This document shows positions 17,438 through 25,489 of a stretch of DNA of 57,315 nt, in pieces (the first letter of the stretch is position 1; every line of letters starts with the position of its first letter). A program made the translations under genes and the position numbers. The DNA comes from an uncultured Bacilli bacterium (GTDB taxonomy: Bacteria; Bacillota_I; Bacilli_A; RF39; UBA660): assembly GCA_958413985.1 (NCBI GenBank), contig CATYVZ010000009.1, positions 1 through 57,315 on the forward strand, given 5' to 3'. The notes beneath the pieces are model-generated. The model was not told the DNA's origin and made no database searches. It was given only the letters and a program-made list of their open reading frames with translations.

Positions 17438-18169
17438 ATGATAATAAAAGGTCTTGCTATCAATTATATAGATTATGGCAATAAAAATAAAACCGCTATT
17501 GTATTATTACATGGGTGGGGGCAAAATATTCAAATGATGAAAAGTTTAGGCGATCAGTTTTTAGATAAGCGAGTAATAATAGTTGATTTGCCAGGCTTCG
17601 GTTCTAGTGAGGAACCTAAAACAGTTTGGAAGATCGATGATTATGTCGATATGTTACATGAATTGTTGGAAAAGTTAAGTATCGATTCTCCTATTATCGT
17701 CGGCCATTCTTTTGGTGGTAAAATAGGATTATTGTATGCTACTAAATATAAGGTTGAAAAGTTAGTTTGTTTAGCTAGTCCATATAAAAAACAAATCGTT
17801 AAACTATCTTTAAAAACAAAATTATTAAAAACAGCAAAAAAAGTTCCAGGATTAAATAAGCTAGAAAATTTTGCTAAAAAACATTTTGGTTCAACTGATT
17901 ATAAAACTGCTAGTGAAATGATGAGAAAAATAATGGTCGAACATGTTAATTATGATATATCAGATCAATTATTTAAAATCAAATGTCCAACTTTATTAAT
18001 TTGGGGGACTTTAGATGAAGCAGTTAGTATTGCTGATGCTTATGAATTAGAAAAATTAATTGCAAACTGTGGATTAGTAACATATGAAGGTTGCAGTCAT
18101 TATGCATATTTAGAAAGATTTGATCAAACTGTTAGAGTTTTAAAAAGTTTTATAGGAGATGATAAATAA
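17438..18169 (+). CDS. Alpha/beta hydrolase
   Basis: 243 residues with a complete catalytic triad: oxyanion HGWG (25-28), nucleophile S91 in GHSFGG, D193 in GTLDEA and H221 in CSHYAY. No signal peptide, so cytoplasmic. The substrate is not evident from the sequence; members of this group include carboxylesterases and acyl hydrolases. The stop codon overlaps the ATG of ddl by one base, so the two are translationally coupled and a role near peptidoglycan precursor synthesis is possible (inference). Confidence 0.9.
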   Translation: MIIKGLAINYIDYGNKNKTAIVLLHGWGQNIQMMKSLGDQFLDKRVIIVDLPGFGSSEEPKTVWKIDDYVDMLHELLEKLSIDSPIIVGHSFGGKIGLLYATKYKVEKLVCLASPYKKQIVKLSLKTKLLKTAKKVPGLNKLENFAKKHFGSTDYKTASEMMRKIMVEHVNYDISDQLFKIKCPTLLIWGTLDEAVSIADAYELEKLIANCGLVTYEGCSHYAYLERFDQTVRVLKSFIGDDK

Positions 18170-19353
18170 TGAAAATTAAAGTAGGAGTTATATTTGGTGG
18201 AACAACTGTGGAACATGAGGTAAGTATCATATCAGCAGTTCAAGCCATGGAACATTTAAACGAGGAAAAGTATGATGTCTATCCAATTTATATCGCTAAG
18301 GATAAGACTTGGTATACTGGAAAAATGTTAGCGGATATTGATATTTATCGTGATTTTGAAACATTAAAAAAGTATGCTAAAAAAGTTGTTTTATTTAATC
18401 ATGATGGCTTATTTAGATTACAATCTTTAGGTTTTTTTAAACGTGTTGTGGCTGATTTAGATATTATTTTACCGATTGTTCACGGCAATAATATGGAAGA
18501 TGGAACACTTCAAGGTTATTTAGAAATGGTCGGGGTTCCATACGTTGGTAGTGGTGTCTTAGGTTCTAGTTTAGGTCAAGATAAAGTAGTTATGAAACAA
18601 ATATTTGAAAATATCGGAGTACCAGTAGTTCCTTATGTCTGGTTTTTTGACAACGACTATTATTTAGATAAAGAAAGTATTACTGCTAAAATTAAGAAGT
18701 TAGGCTTTCCTGTGATCGTAAAACCTGCCACATTAGGAAGTAGTATCGGTATTACTTATGTTAAAGATGAAAAAGACTTAGAAAAAGCGATCGAAGAAGC
18801 AATTACTTATGACGTTAAGATCGTAGTCGAGAAGGCCATTGAAAATTTGATCGAAGTAAATTGTAGTGTTCTTGGTAATTATCAAGCTCAACAAACTAGT
18901 GTTTTAGAAGAAGTTATGGGTTCAGATGAATTTTTGACATATAAAGATAAGTATCTAGGAAATGGTAAAACTAAAGGCAAAATAGGTTCTAAAGGAATGG
19001 CAAGTACTAATAGAATTATTCCAGCTCGATTAGATGAAAAGATGACTAATAAGATTCAAGATATCGCAAAAGAAGTATTTAAAGCACTTAATTTAAGTGG
19101 TGTTTGTCGAATCGACTTTTTAATCGATGGAAAAAGTCAGCAAATATATGTTAATGAGCCGAATACTATTCCTGGTAGTCTATCATTTTATCTTTGGGAA
19201 AAAACAGGTAAAACATACGATCAGTTGCTAGACGAAATGATTACTTTAGCTATTAAACAATTTAAAGTAAAAAATAAAAAAGTTTTCACTTTTGATACAA
19301 ATATTTTGAGTAATTATAATGGTTTAAAAGGATTTAAAGGCAAATTAAAATAA
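18169..19353 (+). CDS. ddl: D-alanine--D-alanine ligase
   Basis: ATP-grasp enzyme joining two D-alanines for the peptidoglycan stem peptide. 394 residues, longer than the usual 300-360 by a C-terminal tail. Seen: VIFGGTTVEHEVSI N-terminal motif, LPIVHGNNMEDGTLQGYLE, the PYVGSGVLGSSLGQDK lid region, FPVIVKPATLGSSIGI, and the Mg-binding end VNEPNTIPGSLSFYLWEK. Works with the PBP at 12.6 kb in wall synthesis. The coupling to an alpha/beta hydrolase is noted above. Confidence 0.96.
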   Translation: MKIKVGVIFGGTTVEHEVSIISAVQAMEHLNEEKYDVYPIYIAKDKTWYTGKMLADIDIYRDFETLKKYAKKVVLFNHDGLFRLQSLGFFKRVVADLDIILPIVHGNNMEDGTLQGYLEMVGVPYVGSGVLGSSLGQDKVVMKQIFENIGVPVVPYVWFFDNDYYLDKESITAKIKKLGFPVIVKPATLGSSIGITYVKDEKDLEKAIEEAITYDVKIVVEKAIENLIEVNCSVLGNYQAQQTSVLEEVMGSDEFLTYKDKYLGNGKTKGKIGSKGMASTNRIIPARLDEKMTNKIQDIAKEVFKALNLSGVCRIDFLIDGKSQQIYVNEPNTIPGSLSFYLWEKTGKTYDQLLDEMITLAIKQFKVKNKKVFTFDTNILSNYNGLKGFKGKLK

Positions 19354-19376
19354 CGAAATTAATCGTTATTTTTTTT
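19349..19376 (+). terminator. Terminator of ddl
   Basis: AATAACGA / TCGTTATT with a 6-base loop and a six-base T-run, starting at the ddl stop codon. It marks the left edge of the accessory island. Confidence 0.9.
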
Positions 19377-19441
19377 GTATTAAATTTTTACTCGGATAGT
19401 TCGATTTAAAATCAATCTGATGTATTTCTACAATTTTTTTA

Positions 19442-19723
19442 TCACAGTTTATCATAATGTGTCCACATTCTAATAATATGAATTTCTTTTTTTTCTTCTA
19501 ATATTTCATATACTAATCTGTGTTGTCTATTTATTCTTCTTTCATAAAGACCACTTAGTTCACCACATAATTTTTCATATGATGGTGGATAACAAAAAGG
19601 ATCATTTTCCATTAATGAAAGAATTGTTTTGCAATTTTTATCCAACCCAACATTTTTTAAATTTTTCTTATCTTTTTCAGCTTGCTTAGAAAACTTAATT
19701 ATATACTTATTACCATTCTTCAT
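19442..19723 (-). CDS. yoeB: Txe/YoeB family mRNA interferase toxin
   Basis: 93 residues from the ATG at 19723, which overlaps the antitoxin gene by 14 bases; a longer frame from 19783 would read back through the antitoxin and is rejected. YoeB fold: YIIKFSKQAEKDKKNL, CGELSGLYERRINRQHRLVYEI, and the C-terminal catalytic WTHYDKL, where the family His-Tyr pair is present. Ribosome-dependent endoribonuclease cutting mRNA in the A site. Neutralised by the YefM-like protein encoded just upstream. Confidence 0.94.
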   Translation of the reverse strand: MKNGNKYIIKFSKQAEKDKKNLKNVGLDKNCKTILSLMENDPFCYPPSYEKLCGELSGLYERRINRQHRLVYEILEEKKEIHIIRMWTHYDKL

Positions 19724-19976
19724 CGGCGTTATACTCCTTAGCAGAATCCCATTTTTCATTTTTTCTAATATTGTTAATATCATCTACTAAACCTGGGATG
19801 CTAGAAAGATATAAAGTTTCTTCTATATTTTTCCATTCATCTTCGGATATTAAAACAGCATTATCTCCCTTATTGTTAACTATTGTAATAGGATTAAATC
19901 CTACATTAACATCAGACACAAGTTTAAATAGATTTGCTCTTGCTTTAGTAATATTTATAGTATTCATATTTTTCAC
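19710..19976 (-). CDS. yefM: YefM/Phd family antitoxin
   Basis: 88 residues. N-terminal Phd/YefM DNA-binding fold (TINITKARANLFKLVSDVN, PITIVNNKGDNAVLISEDEW) and an acidic C-terminal tail ending NADEEW that would wrap the toxin. First gene of the toxin-antitoxin operon; antitoxin precedes toxin as usual. AGAGAGGTGA precedes the ATG. Autoregulated through the palindrome immediately upstream. Confidence 0.93.
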   Translation of the reverse strand: MKNMNTINITKARANLFKLVSDVNVGFNPITIVNNKGDNAVLISEDEWKNIEETLYLSSIPGLVDDINNIRKNEKWDSAKEYNADEEW

Positions 19977-19982
19977 CTCTCT

Positions 19983-20014
19983 TACATTATAATGTACTTT
20001 TTAATGTACGCCAA
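19983..20014 (-). promoter_or_regulatory. Promoter and operator of the yefM-yoeB operon
   Basis: On the minus strand: TTGGCG (20014-20009), 17 bases, TATAAT (19991-19986). The -10 sits in the centre of a perfect 14-base palindrome TACATTATAATGTA (19983-19996), and the half-site GTACATTA recurs in the spacer (near 20001-20009). YefM-type antitoxins bind palindromes with a TGTACA-like core, so this is the likely autorepression site. Confidence 0.8.
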
Positions 20015-20055
20015 GTCCTTTGTATTATTATATGCATATTATCATAAATAATGTA

Positions 20056-20145
20056 AAAACTCGAACTTTTTAAAAAGTTCGAGTGGCAATCAGTCTGGTG
20101 CGGGAGATAACCACGTTTGGAAATTTGTATTAAGGTTAATTTCTA
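20056..20145 (-). repeat. tRNA terminator hairpin and tRNA-flank repeat, possible tRNA remnant
   Basis: 20059-20084 is a perfect 26-base palindrome built on ACTCGAAC/GTTCGAGT. Together with the following CAATCAGTCTGGTG it matches 54045-54087, where it is the terminator and 3' end of tRNA-Arg. Here CTGGTG is followed by GCGGGAG, which on the minus strand reads CTCCCGCACCA, like a tRNA 3' end, but no tRNA body follows. A second block (20104-20145) matches 53974-54014. The simplest reading is a deleted tRNA gene with its flanks left behind. Confidence 0.5.
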
Positions 20146-20151
20146 AATCGA

Positions 20152-20538
20152 TTATAACATTTGTAGTAAAGTAATTCTAGAATTAATAGAGATGTTTTCT
20201 TTTGCTTTGATATAAAAATTTATTTTAAAGTTTTTTTCATCAATTCTTGTTATGTCACAATTATAATCATTATTTATAATTGATATCCAATTTCTTTCAT
20301 CTTCATATAAAATATCACTTATATATTCTTTTATATTAAGTTTATTATTCTCTTTCATTTGTTTAAACATCTCATCTGAAAATGTAAATTCTAATCCAAC
20401 AAATTTATTATTATCTATATTAAAAGAGATAAAAGGTGCTATGCCTTTTCTTCTTTTTCCGCAATGAGATACAGAAAATTCTCCCCATGACACCTTAATA
20501 CTGTACTCATTATATTTTTTATTATTTATTATAATCAA
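20152..20538 (-). CDS. Hypothetical protein in the accessory island
   Basis: 128 residues, soluble, no signal peptide or membrane segment. Begins MIIINNKKYNEYSIKVSWGEF and has a CGKRRKG basic patch, with alternating beta-like segments. No family recognised. Separated by 21 bases from the upstream gene at 20560 on the same strand, with AAGGGGGGAAG before its start, so the two form an operon. Function unknown; the accessory setting suggests a mobile origin. Confidence 0.55.
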   Translation of the reverse strand: MIIINNKKYNEYSIKVSWGEFSVSHCGKRRKGIAPFISFNIDNNKFVGLEFTFSDEMFKQMKENNKLNIKEYISDILYEDERNWISIINNDYNCDITRIDEKNFKINFYIKAKENISINSRITLLQML

Positions 20539-20559
20539 AATTAATCTTCCCCCCTTATT

Positions 20560-20994
20560 TTAAGAATTATTATTTTTTAAAAAGTCGTCAATTTTTTTAT
20601 CATAAGATTGCTTTAGATTTTTTGAAAAGTCATAAGAAAATTGATTTAAATATTCTAAAACTAAATTCAAGTGTTTATCAAAATTTTCATCTTTATCAAT
20701 GTTTTTTAAATATTTAGAAACCATTTTATTTTTATTTATTCTTTTTATATAAAAATTTAGTAGGTTTGTATTTCCTATCTTTTCTTTTCCAGAATTTACT
20801 ATAGAAATTAAATATTCTCGAGAAGCCGCTGGCCCATTTATACCTTGATCAAACATAATAAGTACACAACCAATAAATATTTTATCTGTTCCATCTGATG
20901 GTAAAGTTTTTTTAGTAAATTCAACTAGTTTAATTATAGATTTTGTTTTTGTATATTCATCTGAAAAAAGCTGTAAAAATTTATTTATTATCAA
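20560..20994 (-). CDS. Hypothetical helical protein in the accessory island
   Basis: 144 residues, predicted mainly helical, Lys/Asn rich, no membrane segment. Contains a FIGCVLIMFDQGINGPAASRE stretch and a long charged C-terminal helix ending in KKIDDFLKNNNS. GGAGGTATAAC precedes the ATG. First gene of a two-gene minus-strand unit with 20152. Not recognised; two small cotranscribed genes in an island could be a host-interaction or defence pair, but nothing in the sequence proves it. Confidence 0.55.
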   Translation of the reverse strand: MIINKFLQLFSDEYTKTKSIIKLVEFTKKTLPSDGTDKIFIGCVLIMFDQGINGPAASREYLISIVNSGKEKIGNTNLLNFYIKRINKNKMVSKYLKNIDKDENFDKHLNLVLEYLNQFSYDFSKNLKQSYDKKIDDFLKNNNS

Positions 20995-21091
20995 TGTTAT
21001 ACCTCCATTTAATCTTTTTACTATATTTCTGTTTCATAAAAATATAAAACATTAATCAATAATGAATCAGTTAGTTTAAAATTAATAACAT

Positions 21092-21964
21092 TTACTTAAA
21101 AATCTTACTTAGTAAGTTGCTTATTAATTCTTCAGATTCCATTTCATTAATTGCAAAACATTTCTTGCCTAAGTCTTTAAATGATGCACCACATGAATAT
21201 AGTTTCTTTCTATCTATAATTATAAATCTATCATGAAATATTTCTATATTTATAAATTCTATATTAGAATATTCACTTTTGTATTTATTTACCAAAGTGT
21301 CATCAATATTTTTAGAAACAATAATTATTTTCTTATCTACATTTTTTAAAATTTTTAATAATTCTTTTCCAGCATAATTATCAATAATAATTATTTCTTC
21401 TTTTGCTATTTCAAATATATCTAATAAAAGTACATAGGCATCAAATATTTGACCTTCAAAGAATATAGTGTTTATTTTTTCTTTTTCTTGCATTTTATTA
21501 AATGTGTTTTCTAGCTTTAATATTCTATTTTCGTGATTTAACAACATTTCATTATTTATTAAACTATTAGAAACATACCTTCTTAATTTTACAAATGCAT
21601 CAATAATTTGTACATTTACTTTAACTGCGATATCACTTTTTAGTAATCCTGATAACATCATTATTCCTTGCTCAGTTAAAACATAAGGTAAATATCTTAC
21701 ACCACCATGGCTATTTTCACTTGAGATCGCAAATTGCGACCTCAAGTTATAAAATTCATTTTCCGTTAATTGAAAACAAAAAGTATTAGGAAATCTTTTA
21801 ATGTTTCTCTTAATAATTTCATTAATTCTTCTTGTTTCCACTTGATAAAGTTTTGCCACATCTGCTGATAGCATTACTTGAACTCCTCTTATTTCATATA
21901 TCATATTTTCTACATTGCAATTAAATTCCACATTCATTTTTTCTTTGACTGCTACGTTTCCCAT
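21092..21964 (-). CDS. ORF6N-domain protein with PLD-like C-terminal domain
   Basis: 290 residues. Residues about 20-110 match the phage-type ORF6N DNA-binding domain (IYEIRGVQVMLSADVAKLYQVETRRINE, RFPNTFCFQLTENE, GGVRYLPYVLTEQGIMMLSG). A short helical linker follows (120-155), then an alpha/beta domain of about 125 residues with IIIIDNYAGKELL, HDRFIIID and GASFKDLGKKCFAI. The HxRxxxxD-type element and strand order resemble phospholipase-D-like nuclease domains but with only one catalytic-like motif. Typical of prophage and mobile-element cargo in gut Firmicutes. TAAGGAGG precedes the ATG. Confidence 0.85.
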   Translation of the reverse strand: MGNVAVKEKMNVEFNCNVENMIYEIRGVQVMLSADVAKLYQVETRRINEIIKRNIKRFPNTFCFQLTENEFYNLRSQFAISSENSHGGVRYLPYVLTEQGIMMLSGLLKSDIAVKVNVQIIDAFVKLRRYVSNSLINNEMLLNHENRILKLENTFNKMQEKEKINTIFFEGQIFDAYVLLLDIFEIAKEEIIIIDNYAGKELLKILKNVDKKIIIVSKNIDDTLVNKYKSEYSNIEFINIEIFHDRFIIIDRKKLYSCGASFKDLGKKCFAINEMESEELISNLLSKIFK

Positions 21965-21994
21965 TAAAAACCTCCTTAAAACTTTAATTAAATT

Positions 21995-22033
21995 ACGCTT
22001 AAATTTCTATTAATATTATAATACTTTTAGCGT
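21995..22033 (-). promoter_or_regulatory. Inverted repeat around the -10 of the ORF6N gene
   Basis: ACGCTTAAA (21995-22003) and TTTTAGCGT (22025-22033) are near-exact inverted repeats flanking a minus-strand TATAAT (22020-22015). The arrangement suggests an operator, perhaps for autoregulation by the ORF6N protein (inference). Confidence 0.4.
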
Positions 22034-22100
22034 GTTTTTTAAAGAATTGTGGTACATTTTTCTTTTTGATTTTTTTCATATTTTTTAAATTTAGTGTACC

Positions 22101-23272
22101 AACTTCCGTATTGTTACTTATATTTTTGAAGAATACTCAAAAGGTGTAGGCTTTAGAACAATAGCACTTAATCTTAATAGCTTAGGAATACCTAGTCCAT
22201 CTAATTTAAAATGGTGTCATGCTTCTGTTAGAAGAATTATTACAAATGAAAAATATGTAGGAAATTTAAGAACTGGTAATACTACTGTGATAACGTAATA
22301 TCTCATAAAAGAAAAGTGAACTATGGAGAGAAAGAACAATACTTTACTTCTAATCATCATGAGCCAATTATCTCACGTGAATTATGGGACAAATGCCAAG
22401 AAATACTAACGATCAGAAGTAAAATTGTTAAACCTGATGGAAATAGAGATAAGTTCAGTAGAAAATATCCATTTAATAGTAAAATCTTTTGTGGGATATG
22501 TGGTGAGCGATTTATCAGACGTTCTTATAAAATTAAAAGTAATGGAAAAGAAATTGCTTATTGGGTTTGTCGAAGTCATAGAAATAAAATTGATTGTACT
22601 AATTTAGTTCATTATAAACAAGAAGAATTAGAAGATATATTTGTAATTACTTATAACAAACTATTTCAAAATAGCGATAAATACATTAATTCATTTATGA
22701 AAAAGGTAAATGAAGTTATCAACGAAAACCAAGATTATAATAATCAAAAGAAAATTAAAGAAGAAATCTCTAAATTAGAAAACAAATTATCTAACTTGAT
22801 TGATTTACAACTTGATGATACCATTTCAAAAGAGATACTCAATCAAAAAAATCAAGAAATTACTACTCAAATTAAGCAATATGAACAACAACTCAAAGAT
22901 ACTGAAAACATTGAACTTACTAGAAAACAGAAACTAGAACAAATTGATAAAATATCAAATATTCTAAAACAATATAAAGGACTTACAAAATTTAATAAAG
23001 AAGTCTTTAATAGTTTAGTCGATAAAATTATTATTGGAGAAAAATCAGAAAACGGAAAAGAAGATTTTTACAAGATTAAATTTATTCTTAAAACTGGAGA
23101 ATTAATCAATGAAAATCTACTAAATGGAAAACTAGATATTGGTACTAACTTTGGAAAATATGGTTTTACAATCACGAAACAAGACTTAAAAGAAAAAGAA
23201 GATAAGGTGTCTGCCTATGTATTACAACGGCACTCTACAATAAATTGCTGCATTTTTTCTAATCATTTATAA
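22101..23272 (+). pseudogene. Large serine recombinase, truncated and frameshifted
   Basis: Homology starts abruptly at about 22110 with YIFEEYSKGVGFRTIALNLN, which is the Recombinase (PF07508) domain; the entire N-terminal resolvase catalytic domain is missing. At 22289-22290 the frame breaks: TTV is followed in frame by a TAA (22296-22298), while one extra base would restore TVHNVISHKRKV. The downstream part (from 22290) continues as the zinc beta-ribbon (FCGICGERFI ... WVCRSH) and the coiled-coil region to the stop at 23272. Such enzymes catalyse integration and excision of mobile elements; this one must be inactive and marks a decayed element. Confidence 0.9.
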
Positions 23273-23358
23273 AACCTCCATTTTACCTTATTTTACTGAT
23301 TATATCGTTTATTTCAATAAACTAAATCAGCATAATTTCGTTTATTTTTGTATTCATT

Positions 23359-23652
23359 TTATATTTTATTTGTAAACTTTTCTTTATGAGATTTTATATG
23401 ATTTTCTATCTTCTTAAAAGGTATATATTTTTCTAAAGTATTAATATAAACATTTTCACATTCGCTAAAGAATAAATAAGTAATACCATTAATTTCTAAC
23501 TTATGTGGTTCTATATAAGCAATATTTGTTTTAGACAAATGAATAATATTACCATTTTGTAATTTTGCTTTCATATTTAAAAATTTAAGGATATTATTTA
23601 CTTTCTTTTCTAAAGATTCTTCAATTTCTAATTTTTCCTTTATTATTTGCAT
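23359..23652 (-). CDS. Small hypothetical protein next to the tRNA cluster
   Basis: 97 residues, soluble, rich in Lys, Ile and Asn. Helical first 30 residues (IKEKLEIEESLEKKVNNIL), then beta strands (LQNGNIIHLSKTNIAYIEPH, GITYLFFSECENVYI). GAAAGGAGTTGATTAGTT precedes the ATG. No family recognised. It lies between the wrecked recombinase and the tRNA genes and is probably part of the same accessory island. Confidence 0.55.
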   Translation of the reverse strand: MQIIKEKLEIEESLEKKVNNILKFLNMKAKLQNGNIIHLSKTNIAYIEPHKLEINGITYLFFSECENVYINTLEKYIPFKKIENHIKSHKEKFTNKI

Positions 23653-23715
23653 AACTAATCAACTCCTTTCAAACAAACAAAAAAAATTAACCGAAATTAA
23701 CCTTTGTTTATTGAA

Positions 23716-23733
23716 AGTCGAATTAGTTCGACT
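23716..23733 (-). terminator. Terminator of the tRNA-Ile/Asn/Glu cluster
   Basis: AGTCGAA / TTCGACT stem with 4-base loop, just past the 3' end of tRNA-Glu on the minus strand, followed by a short T-rich stretch. Confidence 0.6.
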
Positions 23734-23743
23734 AATTTCCCTA

Positions 23744-23820
23744 TGGTGACCAGTACGGGATTCGAACCCGTGAATGCTGCCGTGAAAGGGCAGTGTGTTA
23801 AGCCACTTCACCAACTGGCC
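23744..23820 (-). tRNA. tRNA-Glu (UUC)
   Basis: 77 bases on the minus strand with encoded CCA. GGCCAGTTGGTGAAGTGG start, anticodon stem CTGCC/GGCAG around CTTTCAC (anticodon TTC), T arm GGGTTCGAATCCC, acceptor ending GGTCACCA. Confidence 0.97.
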
Positions 23821-23822
23821 AA

Positions 23823-23899
23823 TGGCGCCTCAAGTAGGACTCGAACCTACGACCCCTTGATTAACAGTCAAGTGCTCTAACCGACTGAGCTATTGAGGC
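23823..23899 (-). tRNA. tRNA-Asn (GUU)
   Basis: 77 bases on the minus strand with encoded CCA. GCCTCAATAGCTCAGT start, anticodon loop CTGTTAA (anticodon GTT) between TTGA and TCAA, T arm AGGTTCGAGTCCT. Two bases separate it from tRNA-Glu; one transcript with tRNA-Ile. Confidence 0.97.
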
Positions 23900-23902
23900 A
23901 TA

Positions 23903-23979
<77 letters not shown>

Positions 23980-24045
23980 AAAACCAAAATGCTATTTAAG
24001 TATACCTTATTTTTTATATTTTGACAAGTACTTTTTTAAAAAAAG

Positions 24046-24660
24046 TTAATTTTTTCGCAATACTTTAAAAAAATAATCAAATAATAAGACGCTATTTTCA
24101 TCCATTAAAGTTTCAGGATGCCATTGAACCCCAATAAAAAATTTTTTTGATTTGTCTTCAACAGACTCGATAACAGCTTCATTTATGGTAGCAAATGAGC
24201 TGATTTCTAAATCGGTATTGCTTATATAGTCTTTATGTCTACTATTGACTGTTATTCGTTCTTTTTTAATAATTTCATATAATTTAGAATTTTTATCGAT
24301 AATAATATCATGTACATATGGTTTAACACTGTTGTGGTGTTGTAGTTTACCGATAACCATTTTTCCATTAATGGCGACAGCCATAGTTTGCATTCCTAAG
24401 CAGATCCCTAATGTAGCAATATCATGGTTATATAGATATTTGACAATCTTTAGATCAATGTCATTATACATAACGCCACCTTGTAAGATAAATCCACTAC
24501 ACATATCGATGATTTTTTTTAAATCATTAAAATTATCTTTATCTGGATCGACGATAATTCCAAGTGGAATACAATTATAACGGAAAATAACATCGATTAT
24601 TTCGTTGTTAAAAGTTGTTGCTTCGTTGTTTTTTCTACCGATTATTCCTATATAATTCAT
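24046..24660 (-). CDS. Class I glutamine amidotransferase-like hydrolase (peptidase C26)
   Basis: 204 residues. Nucleophile C87 in GICLGMQ, H181 and E183 in WHPE complete the GATase triad. The layout matches the gamma-glutamyl-gamma-aminobutyrate hydrolase/PuuD group (C26), which cleaves gamma-glutamyl amides, rather than an amidotransferase with a synthase partner, since none is adjacent. Start: a GTG at 24669 overlaps the AGGTGA ribosome site, so ATG 24660 is used. Cytoplasmic. Substrate unproven. Confidence 0.85.
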   Translation of the reverse strand: MNYIGIIGRKNNEATTFNNEIIDVIFRYNCIPLGIIVDPDKDNFNDLKKIIDMCSGFILQGGVMYNDIDLKIVKYLYNHDIATLGICLGMQTMAVAINGKMVIGKLQHHNSVKPYVHDIIIDKNSKLYEIIKKERITVNSRHKDYISNTDLEISSFATINEAVIESVEDKSKKFFIGVQWHPETLMDENSVLLFDYFFKVLRKN

Positions 24661-24711
24661 TTGTTTCACCTAGAATAATTCTATGCTATTGTAAATTTTA
24701 TTTACCATATT

Positions 24712-24735
24712 AAAAGCATCTTTTAAAAAAGATGC
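24712..24735 (-). terminator. Terminator of the yidD-SBP-SPFH operon
   Basis: GCATCTTTT (24716-24724) / AAAAGATGC (24727-24735), with A residues to the left reading as T on the minus strand. It begins 1 base after the SPFH stop codon. Confidence 0.88.
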
Positions 24736-24736
24736 C

Positions 24737-25480
24737 TTATTTTTTATTTCCGTTTTCAAATGCTTTTAGAATTTCAATCGGAACAGCAAAGATAATCGTA
24801 TTAGATTGATCAGAACTAATATCGTTTAATGTCGATAAGGTTCTTAAATGTAAAGCTCCTGGAGTCGTCGACATTATTTCAGCGGCTTTAGCCAAATTTT
24901 GTGAAGCTTCTACTTCACCTTTTGCCTTGGTAATTACAGCAGCTTTTTCTCTTTCGGCTTCAGCGGCTTTAGCTAAAACTCGTTTCATTTCTTCAGGTAA
25001 TGAAATATCCTTTAATTCGACATTTTCAACCTTTATTCCCCAAGGATCAGTAGCTTCATCGATCAGTTTACATATTTCCTCAGAAATCTTTTCTCTTTCA
25101 CCTAATAGTTCATCTAAAGATACCGCTCCTACGGCATTACGCATTGTGGTTTGAGCTAATTGGCTAACAGCATATCTAAAGTTTTCAACTGCTAAAATAG
25201 CTTTGGAAGCATCAAATACTTTGTAATAAATAACCGCATTGATTCTAACTGATACATTATCGCGAGTAATTGCTTCTTGTTCAGGAACATCGACAGCTTT
25301 TGTTCTAATATCAACTTTTTTATACGATTGAAAGATAGGTAAAACCAATCTCCAGCCAGGATTCATCATTTTACTGAATTTTCCAGTAGTAAATTTAACT
25401 CCTCTTTCATATTCGTCAATCTGTTTAATCGATAACAAAATAATTACTAAAATGACAATAGGGATAATAATCCACATCAT
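24737..25480 (-). CDS. SPFH/band 7 domain protein (slipin/stomatin family)
   Basis: 247 residues from ATG 25480; an upstream in-frame GTG (25486) lies in the GGAGTG ribosome site. One N-terminal membrane helix (MWIIIPIVILVIILLS), then the SPFH domain (ERGVKFTTGKFSKMMNPGWRLVLP, VDVPEQEAITRDNVSVRINAVIYYKV) and a heptad-rich helix (AKAAEAEREKAAVITKAKGE) used for oligomerisation. Membrane-associated scaffold of the prokaryotic slipin group; usually paired with an NfeD gene, which is absent here. It follows the SBP gene by 9 bases. Confidence 0.92.
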   Translation of the reverse strand: MMWIIIPIVILVIILLSIKQIDEYERGVKFTTGKFSKMMNPGWRLVLPIFQSYKKVDIRTKAVDVPEQEAITRDNVSVRINAVIYYKVFDASKAILAVENFRYAVSQLAQTTMRNAVGAVSLDELLGEREKISEEICKLIDEATDPWGIKVENVELKDISLPEEMKRVLAKAAEAEREKAAVITKAKGEVEASQNLAKAAEIMSTTPGALHLRTLSTLNDISSDQSNTIIFAVPIEILKAFENGNKK

Positions 25481-25489
25481 AATCACTCC

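Noticed and set aside
19442..19783. Longer YoeB reading frame from 19783
   Set aside because: It would start inside the antitoxin gene with no ribosome site; ATG 19723 gives the normal family length.
22316..23272. Functional recombinase gene starting at 22316
   Set aside because: It lacks the catalytic domain and is the out-of-frame continuation of the upstream recombinase segment.
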